From positions 667,814 through 731,813 of the forward strand of contig SAXG01000023.1 of assembly GCA_012932865.1 (NCBI GenBank): DNA of 64,000 nt, written 5' to 3'. This DNA comes from Amylostereum areolatum. Lineage: Eukaryota > Basidiomycota > Agaricomycetes > Russulales > Stereaceae. Made by a program: the position numbers and the translations under genes. Numbering within the stretch: position 1 is the first letter of the stretch; every line of letters starts with the position of its first letter. The notes under the pieces were generated by a model that did not search any database, had not been told where the DNA came from, and was given only the letters and a program-made list of their open reading frames with translations. This document shows, piece after piece, positions 56,126-64,000 of this stretch.

Positions 56126-58060
56126 ATGACCTTCCCAGCGCCGACAGGAGGCGCCTCTCTCATCCTTGCCTTTCGGGCGCAACAGCCCGTTCTCGTGGTC
56201 GGCGCAAACCAGCTGGCCGCGTCTCGCGTGTTCTCCGCGCTCGAAGCAGACTACCCCGTCGTGGTTCTCGCACGAGGCGGCCTGCAATCCGCATGTCAGG
56301 AGATCGTGTGGAGGGCGGAACAGGGCCAGATCACCTTCGTCGATTTGGACGCACAGCACCCCCCATCTCCGACCAACGCCCCTCCCACACCCTCCACGAG
56401 CGCCGCGTCCGATCGCGACCTCGAGGCCTTCGCCGCCTATCTACAGTCCATCGACGGAGCGAGCCTCGTGTGTGTCACAGACACCGTCCTGGGCGACCAG
56501 ACCGCCGCCCGCCGCCCCCGCGCGTCCGCAACGCAGCTCTGGCAACTATGCCGCGCGCGCAACCTCCCCGTCAACGTGACGGACATGCCCGACCTTTGCG
56601 ACTTCACCTTCGCGTCCACGCACCGCTTCGTCGATCCCCACACGGAGCAGAAGAGCCCCCTGCAGGTGGCGGTGGTCACCAACGGCCAGGGGTGCCGCCT
56701 GTCCAGCCGCGTCCGGAGGGAGATTGTAGCCAAACTGCCTCGCGACGTGGGCGCGGCCGTCAGCAGGGTGGGCACGCTGCGACGCCTGGCCAAGGAATCG
56801 AGCGTGGATGTTGCGGCGGAAGAGAGTTGGATCGACGAAGACAACGCGCCGACCCCCAACCGACCCGTGCCCCAGCGTAGCGCGACCGAAACCGCCTTCG
56901 AGAGCGTGAGGCGGCGCATGAAGTGGGTCGCGCAGGTCAGCGAGTACTGGCCGTACTCCCGCCTCGCCGCCATGGCTCAGGAAGACATGGACCAAGTCCT
57001 CAGCGGCGACGGCCTCGGTCTCACACTCGACGCCTCTGCCCCCCAGCGCCCACAAAACCCCGACGATCACCCCGGCGATAGTGAAATTAACTCCCTCCAT
57101 GCGCTGTCCCTCCTGCCTGCCCCCACCCCACCCCACGGACGCATCTATCTCCTCGGTTCAGGGCCCGGGCACCCCGGGCTGTTGACAATGGCCACCCACA
57201 CCGTCCTTACGAAGCGCGCGGATCTCGTGCTGTCCGACAAGCTCGTCCCGGAGGCCGTGTTGGCGCTGATACCCCCAGGCGTCGAAGTGCGCATCGCACG
57301 CAAGTTCCCCGGCAATGCCGACGGCGCCCAGCAAGAGATGATGGAAGCCGCCGTGGACGCGGCCAAGCGCGGTCTAACCGTCGTCCGCGTACGTCCTCCC
57401 ACTCCTCTCCCGCCCATTGATTAAAGTCTAACCTATCCTCAGCTCAAGCAAGGCGATCCGACCGTCTACGGCCGCGCGGGCGAGGAAGTGCTCTACTTCC
57501 GCCAGCACGGGTTCGAGGCGATCCTCATCCCGGGCGTGAGCTCCGCGCTGGCCGGGCCCGTCTTCGCGGGCATCCCCGTCACGCAGCGGGGTGCGGCCGA
57601 GTCGTTCGTCGTGTGCACGGGCGTGGGGAGGCAGGGCAAGGAGGTCACACTGCCGGGGTACGACCGTCCGCGGACGCTCGTCGTCCTCATGGGCGTCGCG
57701 CGGCTGGCGCAGGTGCTCGAGACGCTGATGGGGCAGACCCCGCGCCGGGACGGGTCCGCCTACCCCGCGCACACGCCCATCGCGATCATCGAACGCGCGT
57801 CGATGCCCGACCAGCGCGTGATCGTGTCCACGCTGGCGCATGTGGCGACCGCGTTGGCGAGCAGTGGGGAGCAGAGGCCGCCGGGCATGATCGTCGTGGG
57901 GTGGGCGGTGCTGTCCTTGTGGGGAAGCGGGGATGTGGGGGTTCTGGAGCCGGGCGCGGAGGGGCAGGATCTGGCGAGGGTGGAGAGGTGGCTTGGCGGT
58001 GAACATTGGCGGGTCGTGGAGGGCGTGGACCCTGGGTGGGATGCGCTGTCCGTGCTGTAG
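56126..58060 (+). CDS. MET1: Siroheme synthase-type uroporphyrinogen-III C-methyltransferase
   Basis: Enzyme of siroheme synthesis, needed for sulfite and nitrite reductase. Two exons, 56126-57388 and 57443-58060, give 626 aa. The N-terminal third is an NAD-binding precorrin-2 dehydrogenase-like domain (PVLVVGANQLAASRVFSALE, VAVVTNGQGCRLSSRVRREI). The C-terminal part is the SAM-binding methyltransferase domain: IYLLGSGPGHPGLLTMAT, LVLSDKLVPEAVLALIP, RLKQGDPTVYGRAGEE, IPGVSSALAGPVFAGIPVTQRG and LVVLMGVARL. The intron falls just before the LKQGDP motif. The fused architecture is like fungal Met1. The long poorly conserved linker (about residues 230-330) may be disordered. No frameshift. Confidence 0.94.
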
Positions 58061-58741
58061 AGCGGGTGCAGCTGCCTTCGCGCTTCTTTCTTTTATGGTA
58101 ATTTGGCAGTTTGGTTTGGTTCGGTAACGTTGGCTTATGTTTTCCGCTATTAAGGGACAGGACAGAGTGGGCTTGTTCTATCGCTTTGATAATACATCAA
58201 GAGGAGTCCTCACTATTGCCACATACATGTGTTTCGCGCGCGACGACCCCTTCCATAATGTTTCCTCATCTCATGGGTGTGTTCGAGCTTCGCAGGGCTG
58301 CTTCTCGCCCCAAGGAACAACGCGAGTTTTCGTGTGAGGATGGTTCCAGCATGTGCGCTCAGCGGTCCCGGGAAGTGGTTAGGGACGGTTAGCCAGCCAG
58401 CCGGTTTGGAAGGTACTTCCCGCCTTGCCTTGAACCGACAGCATGTTTGACCGAGGGACGTTCTGTGATTTACAGGATGCAATTGTAGTCGCGACCATAG
58501 CATCTACGGCTCATACTAGGCGGAAAGAAATTTGTTTTGCTTCGTCCAGGTTTGGTCGACGGGGAAAGTGGGGTCACGTGGTGTCTGAGTTCGGACGCTG
58601 CACGACGTTTGCACATGCAGCTCCTGTCGGCTGGGTGAGACTGGAACGGCGTCCACCCTCATAGACGTCCGACGCAGCGACTCTGACCATAGAGCCTCCT
58701 GCTTCTCTCCCCCATCCCCCACTCTATCTTCCTTCCTCGCC
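58061..58741. other. Intergenic region, no gene seen
   Basis: About 680 bp between two plus-strand genes. No coding signal is recognised; a C/T-rich stretch just before 58742 is a likely leader. Confidence 0.4.
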
Positions 58742-60809
58742 ATGCCCGTCTGCATCCCTGTCCCTTCGTACAAGCGACCGCGGCGGTCCCTCACCCGCTT
58801 CTACGGCAAGACGCAGCACGCCGTCAAGTTGATCGTCCTTCCCCGCCCGGTACGCTGCCCGCCGCCCCTCTCCTCGTGCGGTCGTCGTGTACTGATGCTT
58901 CGACGGGCTGTAGGCGTTCACGATTCCTCGTTCTCGCACGGACAAGCCGAAGCGGTTCAACGGGAGGCGTTCTCGTGCGTCGCCGCCCCTCTGAGGCTCT
59001 GTGATATGTGCCCGCTCACACATGTGTCTGTACAGTTGGAGGCAACGGCCTGTCCAGGTCTTCGTCTCGGCAATCTGGCGTCAGTCGCGGTCGCTCCTCG
59101 GTCTCGCCCCCTGGGACAACCCGCTCGCGGGCGTTTCTCTCGGCCGAGGTGAGGATGTATGCGCTCTGCACACGCATATACTCACACGAACTCATCTAGG
59201 ACGCTAAGGATTGCCGACGTTATTGGTCTAGAGAAGGATCACGAAGCCCCTCCCCCGCCTATGATGGTTCTCAGGATAGCCTACGCACGCGTTTTCATGG
59301 ATCCGACGCAGAGTCCTCGGTACGTCGTTTTGGCTTCGTATATGCGCGGGTCTTGACCGTGGATTAGCGCGATGGAACGGTACAAAGCGGCGGTAACAGG
59401 AGGCTACGGGCCCAGCGTAGCAGTGGCCTGTATGGCGACAGCGTGCGCACGAGAGTGAGTCAGGGCTGGTTTCTCTTCCGTCCTTCCATGAATGTTGACT
59501 TTGTGGACAGACTATCTCAGAACCAACCAAGGGAACGCCCGCCGCTGTCCAGCCTAAACCCGGCCGCGCCGTCTCGCAACCCGTACCCGCCTCGTCGAGC
59601 CGCCACCTCACAGCCCACGATAATATATCCTACCAGTCGGTTAGTCGCCCCGTCGGGTCGAAACTTGCCGTTCCTTTCCTGACATGTATGTATGCGCATC
59701 TAGGGGGTCAGCGGGGCGATGACGGCCAAGCTGCTTACACCCATAATTGAAGACGCGGATCACTTCGGAGAACTCGTGTATTCCTCTTTCGGCTCCAGCT
59801 CGGGCGTGAAAGCGTCGATCCCGCCGCCTGAGAGATGCGATTCTCTCATAGACGAAGTCCAGTTCGTTCCCAGAGAACCCAAGGTTGAATTCCCGCGCAA
59901 GGTAAGCTTCCCCGTGTAGCCCTCTCTCTCTCCTCGGACCATCGCTGACATCGTTCGCGTACCCAGGTTTCGAATAATTATTCTCCTCCTAATGAAGTAG
60001 GCCAAAGCCTCAAGTCCTCAGCCTCAGCCTCTGCCTCGATCTCCGTCCACATCGGCAACCACTCGGCGACCCTCGGCGACATCGAATCCCTCCCTTCCTT
60101 CGTCCTCACGATCCCCACCCCAGTCCTCGACCGCTCTCCCTTCTTCCCCGAATCCTTCTCCATGCAGAGCTTCGTCGCGCCAGCGGAACCCGGCCTTTCC
60201 TCCTCCCCCACCACCACTTCCTCCCGACGCCTGTCCTCCACCCCGCCTCTTCCCCGGTTCCACGCCCCTTCCCCCGCCGGCGAGCTGTGCACGTGCGAGG
60301 AATGCGAGATGCAGATGTTTCCGCGAGGGACGTGGTCCCAAGACCCCGACGGTGGCCAGCCCGAGCGCGAAGCCCAACACGAGCCGCAGCCGGACAACAG
60401 CACGGTCATCGCGGCCGCGGTCATGGACATGCTAGGGCTGCCCGCGCCCTCTCGGCCCAGCACGCCCCTCACCCTCTCTCGAGCTCAAGCACAAGGCCTC
60501 GGACTGGCACTCGGCGACGGACGCGCGAGCGCTCGCTCACGCAAGACCCAACCCAAGTGGACTCCGCCCGGCACCGACGGTTGCACTGGCGACCCCGACG
60601 CGTACGCAGACGAGCGCGACGCCTTCCTTCCGCGGACCAACCTCGGTGCCCTTCCCGGGTCTCCCAACGGCAAGATCTGGAACAGGCTCGCGGGGCTCGT
60701 TCGGAGGCGGCGCGGGAGGTCGGACCAGGCCGACGCGCGGCGGGCGCGCAACTCTGGGGTGACTCGGTCTTCGTTCTTGGATCTGGACAGTCGTCGGAAC
60801 AGGCGGTAG
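58742..60809 (+). CDS. Ser-rich protein of unknown function, 8 exons
   Basis: Predicted hydrophilic protein of 552 aa. Exons: 58742-58849, 58914-58974, 59036-59148, 59200-59319, 59368-59454, 59511-59639, 59704-59901, 59967-60809, all phases closed, which is strong support for a single gene although no domain is recognised. The N-terminus (YKRPRRSLTRFYGKTQHAVK) is basic. The middle exons are Ser/Arg-rich (SRSSSRQSGVSRGRSSVSPP, SREGSRSPSPAYDG), then comes an acidic segment. The last exon has a compact CTCEECEMQMFPRGTWSQ block and ends basic (LVRRRRGRSDQADARRARN). The Cys-x-Cys-x2-Cys could bind metal. Several Ser-Pro sites suggest a phosphorylated regulator. I do not recognise the family. Confidence 0.72.
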
Positions 60810-61205
60810 GCTGCCGTTCGCAAGGGCCTGTGCGCTTGGTTGTCTTGTGATCTTTGCGGCGGACTGGGTGGGCTTCTGTGTGTCTTTGTCTGGGTTCGAG
60901 TCTATGGAGAGGCAATGGAGATCTTGGGCGCGATCGAGTGTGGTACTTGTGTTTGGTCTGTGTATTGTACGGAAGGTGTGAGACGTGGGTGACGGTTGTC
61001 ATCGTAATACAATGGGCGCGATTTATAGTTACATCGACAGTGACGAAGTGTTAGGTGAAGACATGAAGGAAGGTGAAAATGAAGGAATGGAACCATCACT
61101 GGTGTCGATAGGAGTAGATGGGTATAAACCCAGTGAAGGGTGCTAGGTAGTCTCCTAAAGCAGACGTCGATGGAGTCAACCCTCGTAACTTACAGTCGTT
61201 TGCGA
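60810..61205. other. Intergenic region with second copy of the 39-bp repeat
   Basis: 3' flank of the Ser-rich gene; holds the repeat at 61149-61187 right before the inverted-repeat element. Confidence 0.4.
61149..61187 (+). repeat. 39-bp dispersed repeat, copy 2
   Basis: Matches 22946-22984 in 38 of 39 bases (T instead of C at the 24th base). It lies 18 bp before the inverted-repeat element at 61206, so it may belong to a larger mobile element of which this is an edge. Confidence 0.7.
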
Positions 61206-61738
61206 AAGTCTTGAGAATCAGAATTCTTTTTTTTCCCTGCGCCGTCAGCTTCTCTTTCCTAATCCGGCCTCGGCGCGTCAATGCGGCTCGTAAGTGTACG
61301 CCCGTCGTCGTTGCCGCTGTCGTCTGTTCCCTTCCCTCTACATCTCTTGTACTACCCCGATGCCATCTGGATACCGTGTATCTATCCATCTATCTAGGCA
61401 TCTCGCAGGCAAGTATCTACCGCTGGCAAGGCATCTTTGTTGAGCTCGGTACCGTAAAGTTTAAACCGACCCCGTCTCCCTTCCTTGGACGTCCTCGCCT
61501 TCTCACACGGCAAAGCATCAACATCATGGTTGGAATCTATCACGGCAGCTCATCCTGGTTGACCATGTCCTCAAACGAGCGATCCGGGATGTCGACGGAA
61601 AAGGAGGAGAGAGACATTGAGCATCAAGGCAGGAGGTCGAAGGGGAGGGCGACAACGACGCGTTGACGCGTCGAGGGCCGGATTAGGAAAGAGAAGCTGA
61701 CGGCGCAGGGAAAAAAAGAATTCTGATTCTCAAGACTT
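61206..61738 (+). mobile_element. 533-bp element with 76-bp inverted repeats and transposase HTH remnant
   Basis: The arms 61206-61281 and 61663-61738 are near-perfect reverse complements (beginning AAGTCTTGAGAATCAGAATTC on the left, ignoring small differences in a T run and near the inner end). Between them an open frame contains LGISQASIYRWQ and GRPRLLTRQSINIM, which look like the helix-turn-helix start of a Tc1/mariner-type transposase. The catalytic domain is missing, so this is a non-autonomous deletion derivative. I could not define a target-site duplication. Confidence 0.75.
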
Positions 61739-62330
61739 CTGTACCTTGAAAGGCACCCTCCACAGCAAACAACGGCGAGTTGGTCCCTTCGGGAATAGCC
61801 GGGGAATAGTGCCCCGGGAATACAAATTTTTTTTAGGGTCTATTCCCACCAGGAATAGGTAAATCGATCCCAGACTATGCCGAGACTGGACCGGATGGGT
61901 CACTGTATCCGACTCCGACCGGGGTAGAGGTCAAAGAGCCCTTACAAAGGCCTGGCGGGAAAAGTATATGTATTCCCAAGGGTAGTAAAAAAAACTATTT
62001 CTTTTATTTTCCCATCCAAAAGCGGCATCCTTTTACCATGACGATCGCCCATACCGGTACTGATCCGACCAAAAAAAACTTTTCCCATCTGCCCAATCAG
62101 ACTCCTGAGAGATCCTATCACCATCCAATCAGCTCACTCTCCCTGTTTAGCTAATAAGTAGATGTGTTGCAATTTACTATTAGCTAACTCAAAGCTAACT
62201 GCTCACCACCGCATTTTGTATATTTCTTACCAATCAACCCACTAGCTCTGATTTAGCTGCCTAAGAATATGCTAGCTAATCACGGAAAGTCTGTAGATAT
62301 GTGGATAGCTAGTATTTAGCTAAGGGTTGA
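61739..62330. other. AT-rich repeat-like spacer
   Basis: No gene. Repeated GGAATA-type motifs and A runs near 61790-62080 look like remnants of another element, but I could not define its ends. Confidence 0.35.
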
Positions 62331-62780
62331 TGTCAGCAACGACTAGTGCGACAGCACCAAGTTACGCAAAGCTGACAGAGGAAGAGGACGACAGAGGGGA
62401 GCCGATCAGACACGGTGGACAGACAAGGGAAAGCAAGCAAAGTCGGTAGAATTGACTAGCTCGAGATAAGGAATAGTACACGCGAGAGCGAGCCTTATAT
62501 ACACAAGAGGAGAGAGACTTAGGTAGGAACCAATACACGGCGATCAGTAAGCAGACCAGTATAGTAAGCAGTCGTATGTAAAAGAGCACAGCATGAGTCA
62601 GTACGTACAGATGAGTCAAGAGAAAGGAGTCAGACCGGACCGAGATGAGTCACGTGGGTCCGGGCGGGGGGATATAGATGAGCCGGGTCGGGCCAAGGTG
62701 GAGCCGGACCGGTGATAAGTTATAAGTCCTAAAGCGTGTAACCGATGTAAAGTAAAAAGAAAATTATAGACGTTCAGACA
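62331..62780 (-). repeat. Long terminal repeat (3' LTR) of a Ty3/Gypsy retrotransposon
   Basis: On the minus strand this 450-bp segment begins TGTCTGAACG and ends GTTGCTGACA, with the TG..CA ends of LTRs. It directly follows a purine-rich tract, as expected of a 3' LTR. A TATA motif (TATATAAGG on the minus strand, 62493-62501) lies inside and would be the retrotransposon promoter. The partner LTR is outside the window, so the boundaries rest on these signals only. Confidence 0.65.
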
Positions 62781-62795
62781 TCACCCCTTCCTTAG
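62781..62795 (-). other. Polypurine tract of the retrotransposon
   Basis: On the minus strand the sequence CTAAGGAAGGGGTGA immediately precedes the LTR start; it fits the primer site for plus-strand DNA synthesis. Confidence 0.65.
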
Positions 62796-64000
62796 ATTCG
62801 ACGTCTCGTCGTAATCAGATCCAGTTTCTTCCTCCGACAGGGTTTCAACGATTAAGGCGTGCAGGTTTCCGGGGCACCGGATGGTCACGGGTGGAAGTCG
62901 TCAATGCGTTTCTTGGCATTCTGGAGATTGGTGAGAGGCTCCCAAGTATTGTCATTGTCTGGGTAGCTTTCCATTTGACGAGGTACTTGAAGGCCGCAGA
63001 CCAACCTTCTTGGAGTAAAATCTTTTCGACCTCATGACTTCCTCTCCTTGGACTAACTCTGGGCGGTGGAGGGGTAGGTGCTTCTGATTGTCAAAGGCGG
63101 GACGTTGTGTGGAGATAGAGGAGGACGTTGAAGACCGGATGTTTTCGTGACCCGGATGTAGGGAGGCGAAGTTTGTAAGCCGATGCTCCGACTTTTTCCA
63201 GGATTCAGAAAGGACCAAAGCGCTTGGCATCTAGCTTTTGCATAGGAGTGCCGTTTTGATTACGGTTTGGCCATCTCTGGTCTTGGCTTCCAGCCAGCGA
63301 AGTCGCCAATTTTGTAATCATTGGTTCGTCCTTCTTGCCGATCGTAAAGCGCTTTGATCGTCCTGTGCTGCCTTTGCGCAGAGCGGGCTTCCTCATAGAT
63401 GTCTCGCATGCGTTGTGCAAACTCGTTCGCCAGGTGGGTGTCGTGTCTCACGTCGAGGGTTTGTCCCCAGGTAGAGTTCCCGACCATAGTTGGCAAAGTG
63501 GGAGACATCCCAATCGAAACTATGGACCATGTTGTTGAGTGCAGTCATGGGCAATGAAGTGGGAGGTAACGTGTCAATTGTCTGTCGTGAGTTGACGAAG
63601 ATGCGAAGGTAGTTTCTTCATGGTCATGTTGGAGCGTTCGGTCTGTCGTCGTGAGGGTGATACGCTGTGGACGGGTTCCTCTTCAATGCCTAACAGTTGG
63701 AACAATGCCGTGGTGATTGATATTGGAGACAAACACGCTTCCACGGTCGCGACGATCTTTTAGGAATTCATGATGGGGGACCACACTCGGTAGGTAAATC
63801 GAGGCGAGTTCGGTCCCCATTAGTGGAATGCACACCAGCAAGCACTCGGTCATGATATCACCCCAACGGAGATTGTTGGTCCCATAGATTTTATTAAAGA
63901 TGCGTGTCTGTGGTTTATGGGACATGGCGAGGCTTTGCGGGGGGACAAGAGGAGCGAAGGGAGGGAGGGGACTACGGGCGTTCACGAAGGACAGGCTGAG
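62796..64000 (-). mobile_element. Degenerate Ty3/Gypsy pol: integrase and chromodomain remains
   Basis: Reading from the window edge downwards on the minus strand, fragments of integrase core (IYGTNNLRWGDIMTE, LKDRRDRGSVFVSN) are followed by the post-integrase region (ANEFAQRMRDIYEEARSA, LYDRQ) and then, in shifted frames, AYKLRLP, HPVFNVLL and a chromodomain (EVEKILLQEGW, KYLVKW, TWEPLTNLQNAKKRIDDF). This order identifies a chromovirus-type Ty3/Gypsy element ending at the LTR. Several frameshifts show that it is dead. The 5' part lies beyond the window. Confidence 0.85.

Noticed and set aside
1..64000. CRISPR arrays, operons and ribosome-binding sites
   Set aside because: The DNA is eukaryotic; I saw no regularly spaced repeats or prokaryotic gene organisation.

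Overview
The window is nuclear DNA of a filamentous basidiomycete, most likely an agaricomycete. Nearly every gene is broken by 50-70 nt GT-AG introns, coding DNA is GC-rich, and several families typical of that group occur (M36 fungalysin, DUF2235 hydrolases, DUF6589 proteins, MLKL-like NLR N-terminal domains, multi-exon Zn2Cys6 regulators). All gene models below were spliced by hand; in most cases the reading phases close exactly across all exons.

Layout. 1-7 kb: tail of an amino-acid permease (+), a CLN3/battenin-type vacuolar membrane protein (+), and a 16-exon Zn2Cys6 transcription factor (-). 7.9-13 kb: a tandem pair of DUF2235 alpha/beta hydrolases (+). 13.8-21 kb: secreted M36 metalloprotease (+), small ankyrin protein (-), CDK-like kinase (+), alpha/beta hydrolase (+). 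21.7-33 kb: an MLKL-like helical-bundle gene with two decayed relatives nearby, a GPI-type chitin deacetylase (-), a small conserved protein (+), a transposon-associated zinc-knuckle protein (+), an F-box protein (+), and foldback repeats. 33-39 kb: a broken gluconokinase, a homeodomain regulator (+), a SAM methyltransferase carrying a large Ser-rich insertion (-), and a GON7-like KEOPS subunit (+). 38.8-42.8 kb has no gene I can support. A conserved Pro/Ser-rich protein (-) follows.

43.9-50.2 kb is the most interesting part. Two 49-bp inverted repeats (46/49 identical) enclose exactly two genes in tail-to-tail order: a RecQ-like superfamily-2 helicase (+) with all core motifs, and a 1036-aa DUF6589 protein (-). 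Both read open through all exons and both carry a basic nuclear-localisation-like motif. I interpret this as a complete two-gene DNA transposon in which DUF6589 is the candidate transposase and the RecQ-like protein an accessory helicase.

50.9-61 kb is housekeeping again: DUF726 lipase-like protein (-), SRP14 (-), siroheme synthase/uroporphyrinogen methyltransferase (+, divergent from SRP14), and an 8-exon Ser-rich protein (+). The right end (61.2-64 kb) is mobile-element debris: a 533-bp element with 76-bp inverted repeats and a helix-turn-helix transposase remnant, then the LTR, polypurine tract, chromodomain and integrase remains of a Ty3/Gypsy chromovirus-type retrotransposon (-).

The metabolic and housekeeping genes are not organised as a pathway cluster; divergent gene pairs share short intergenic promoters (SRP14 with the siroheme gene, methyltransferase with GON7).
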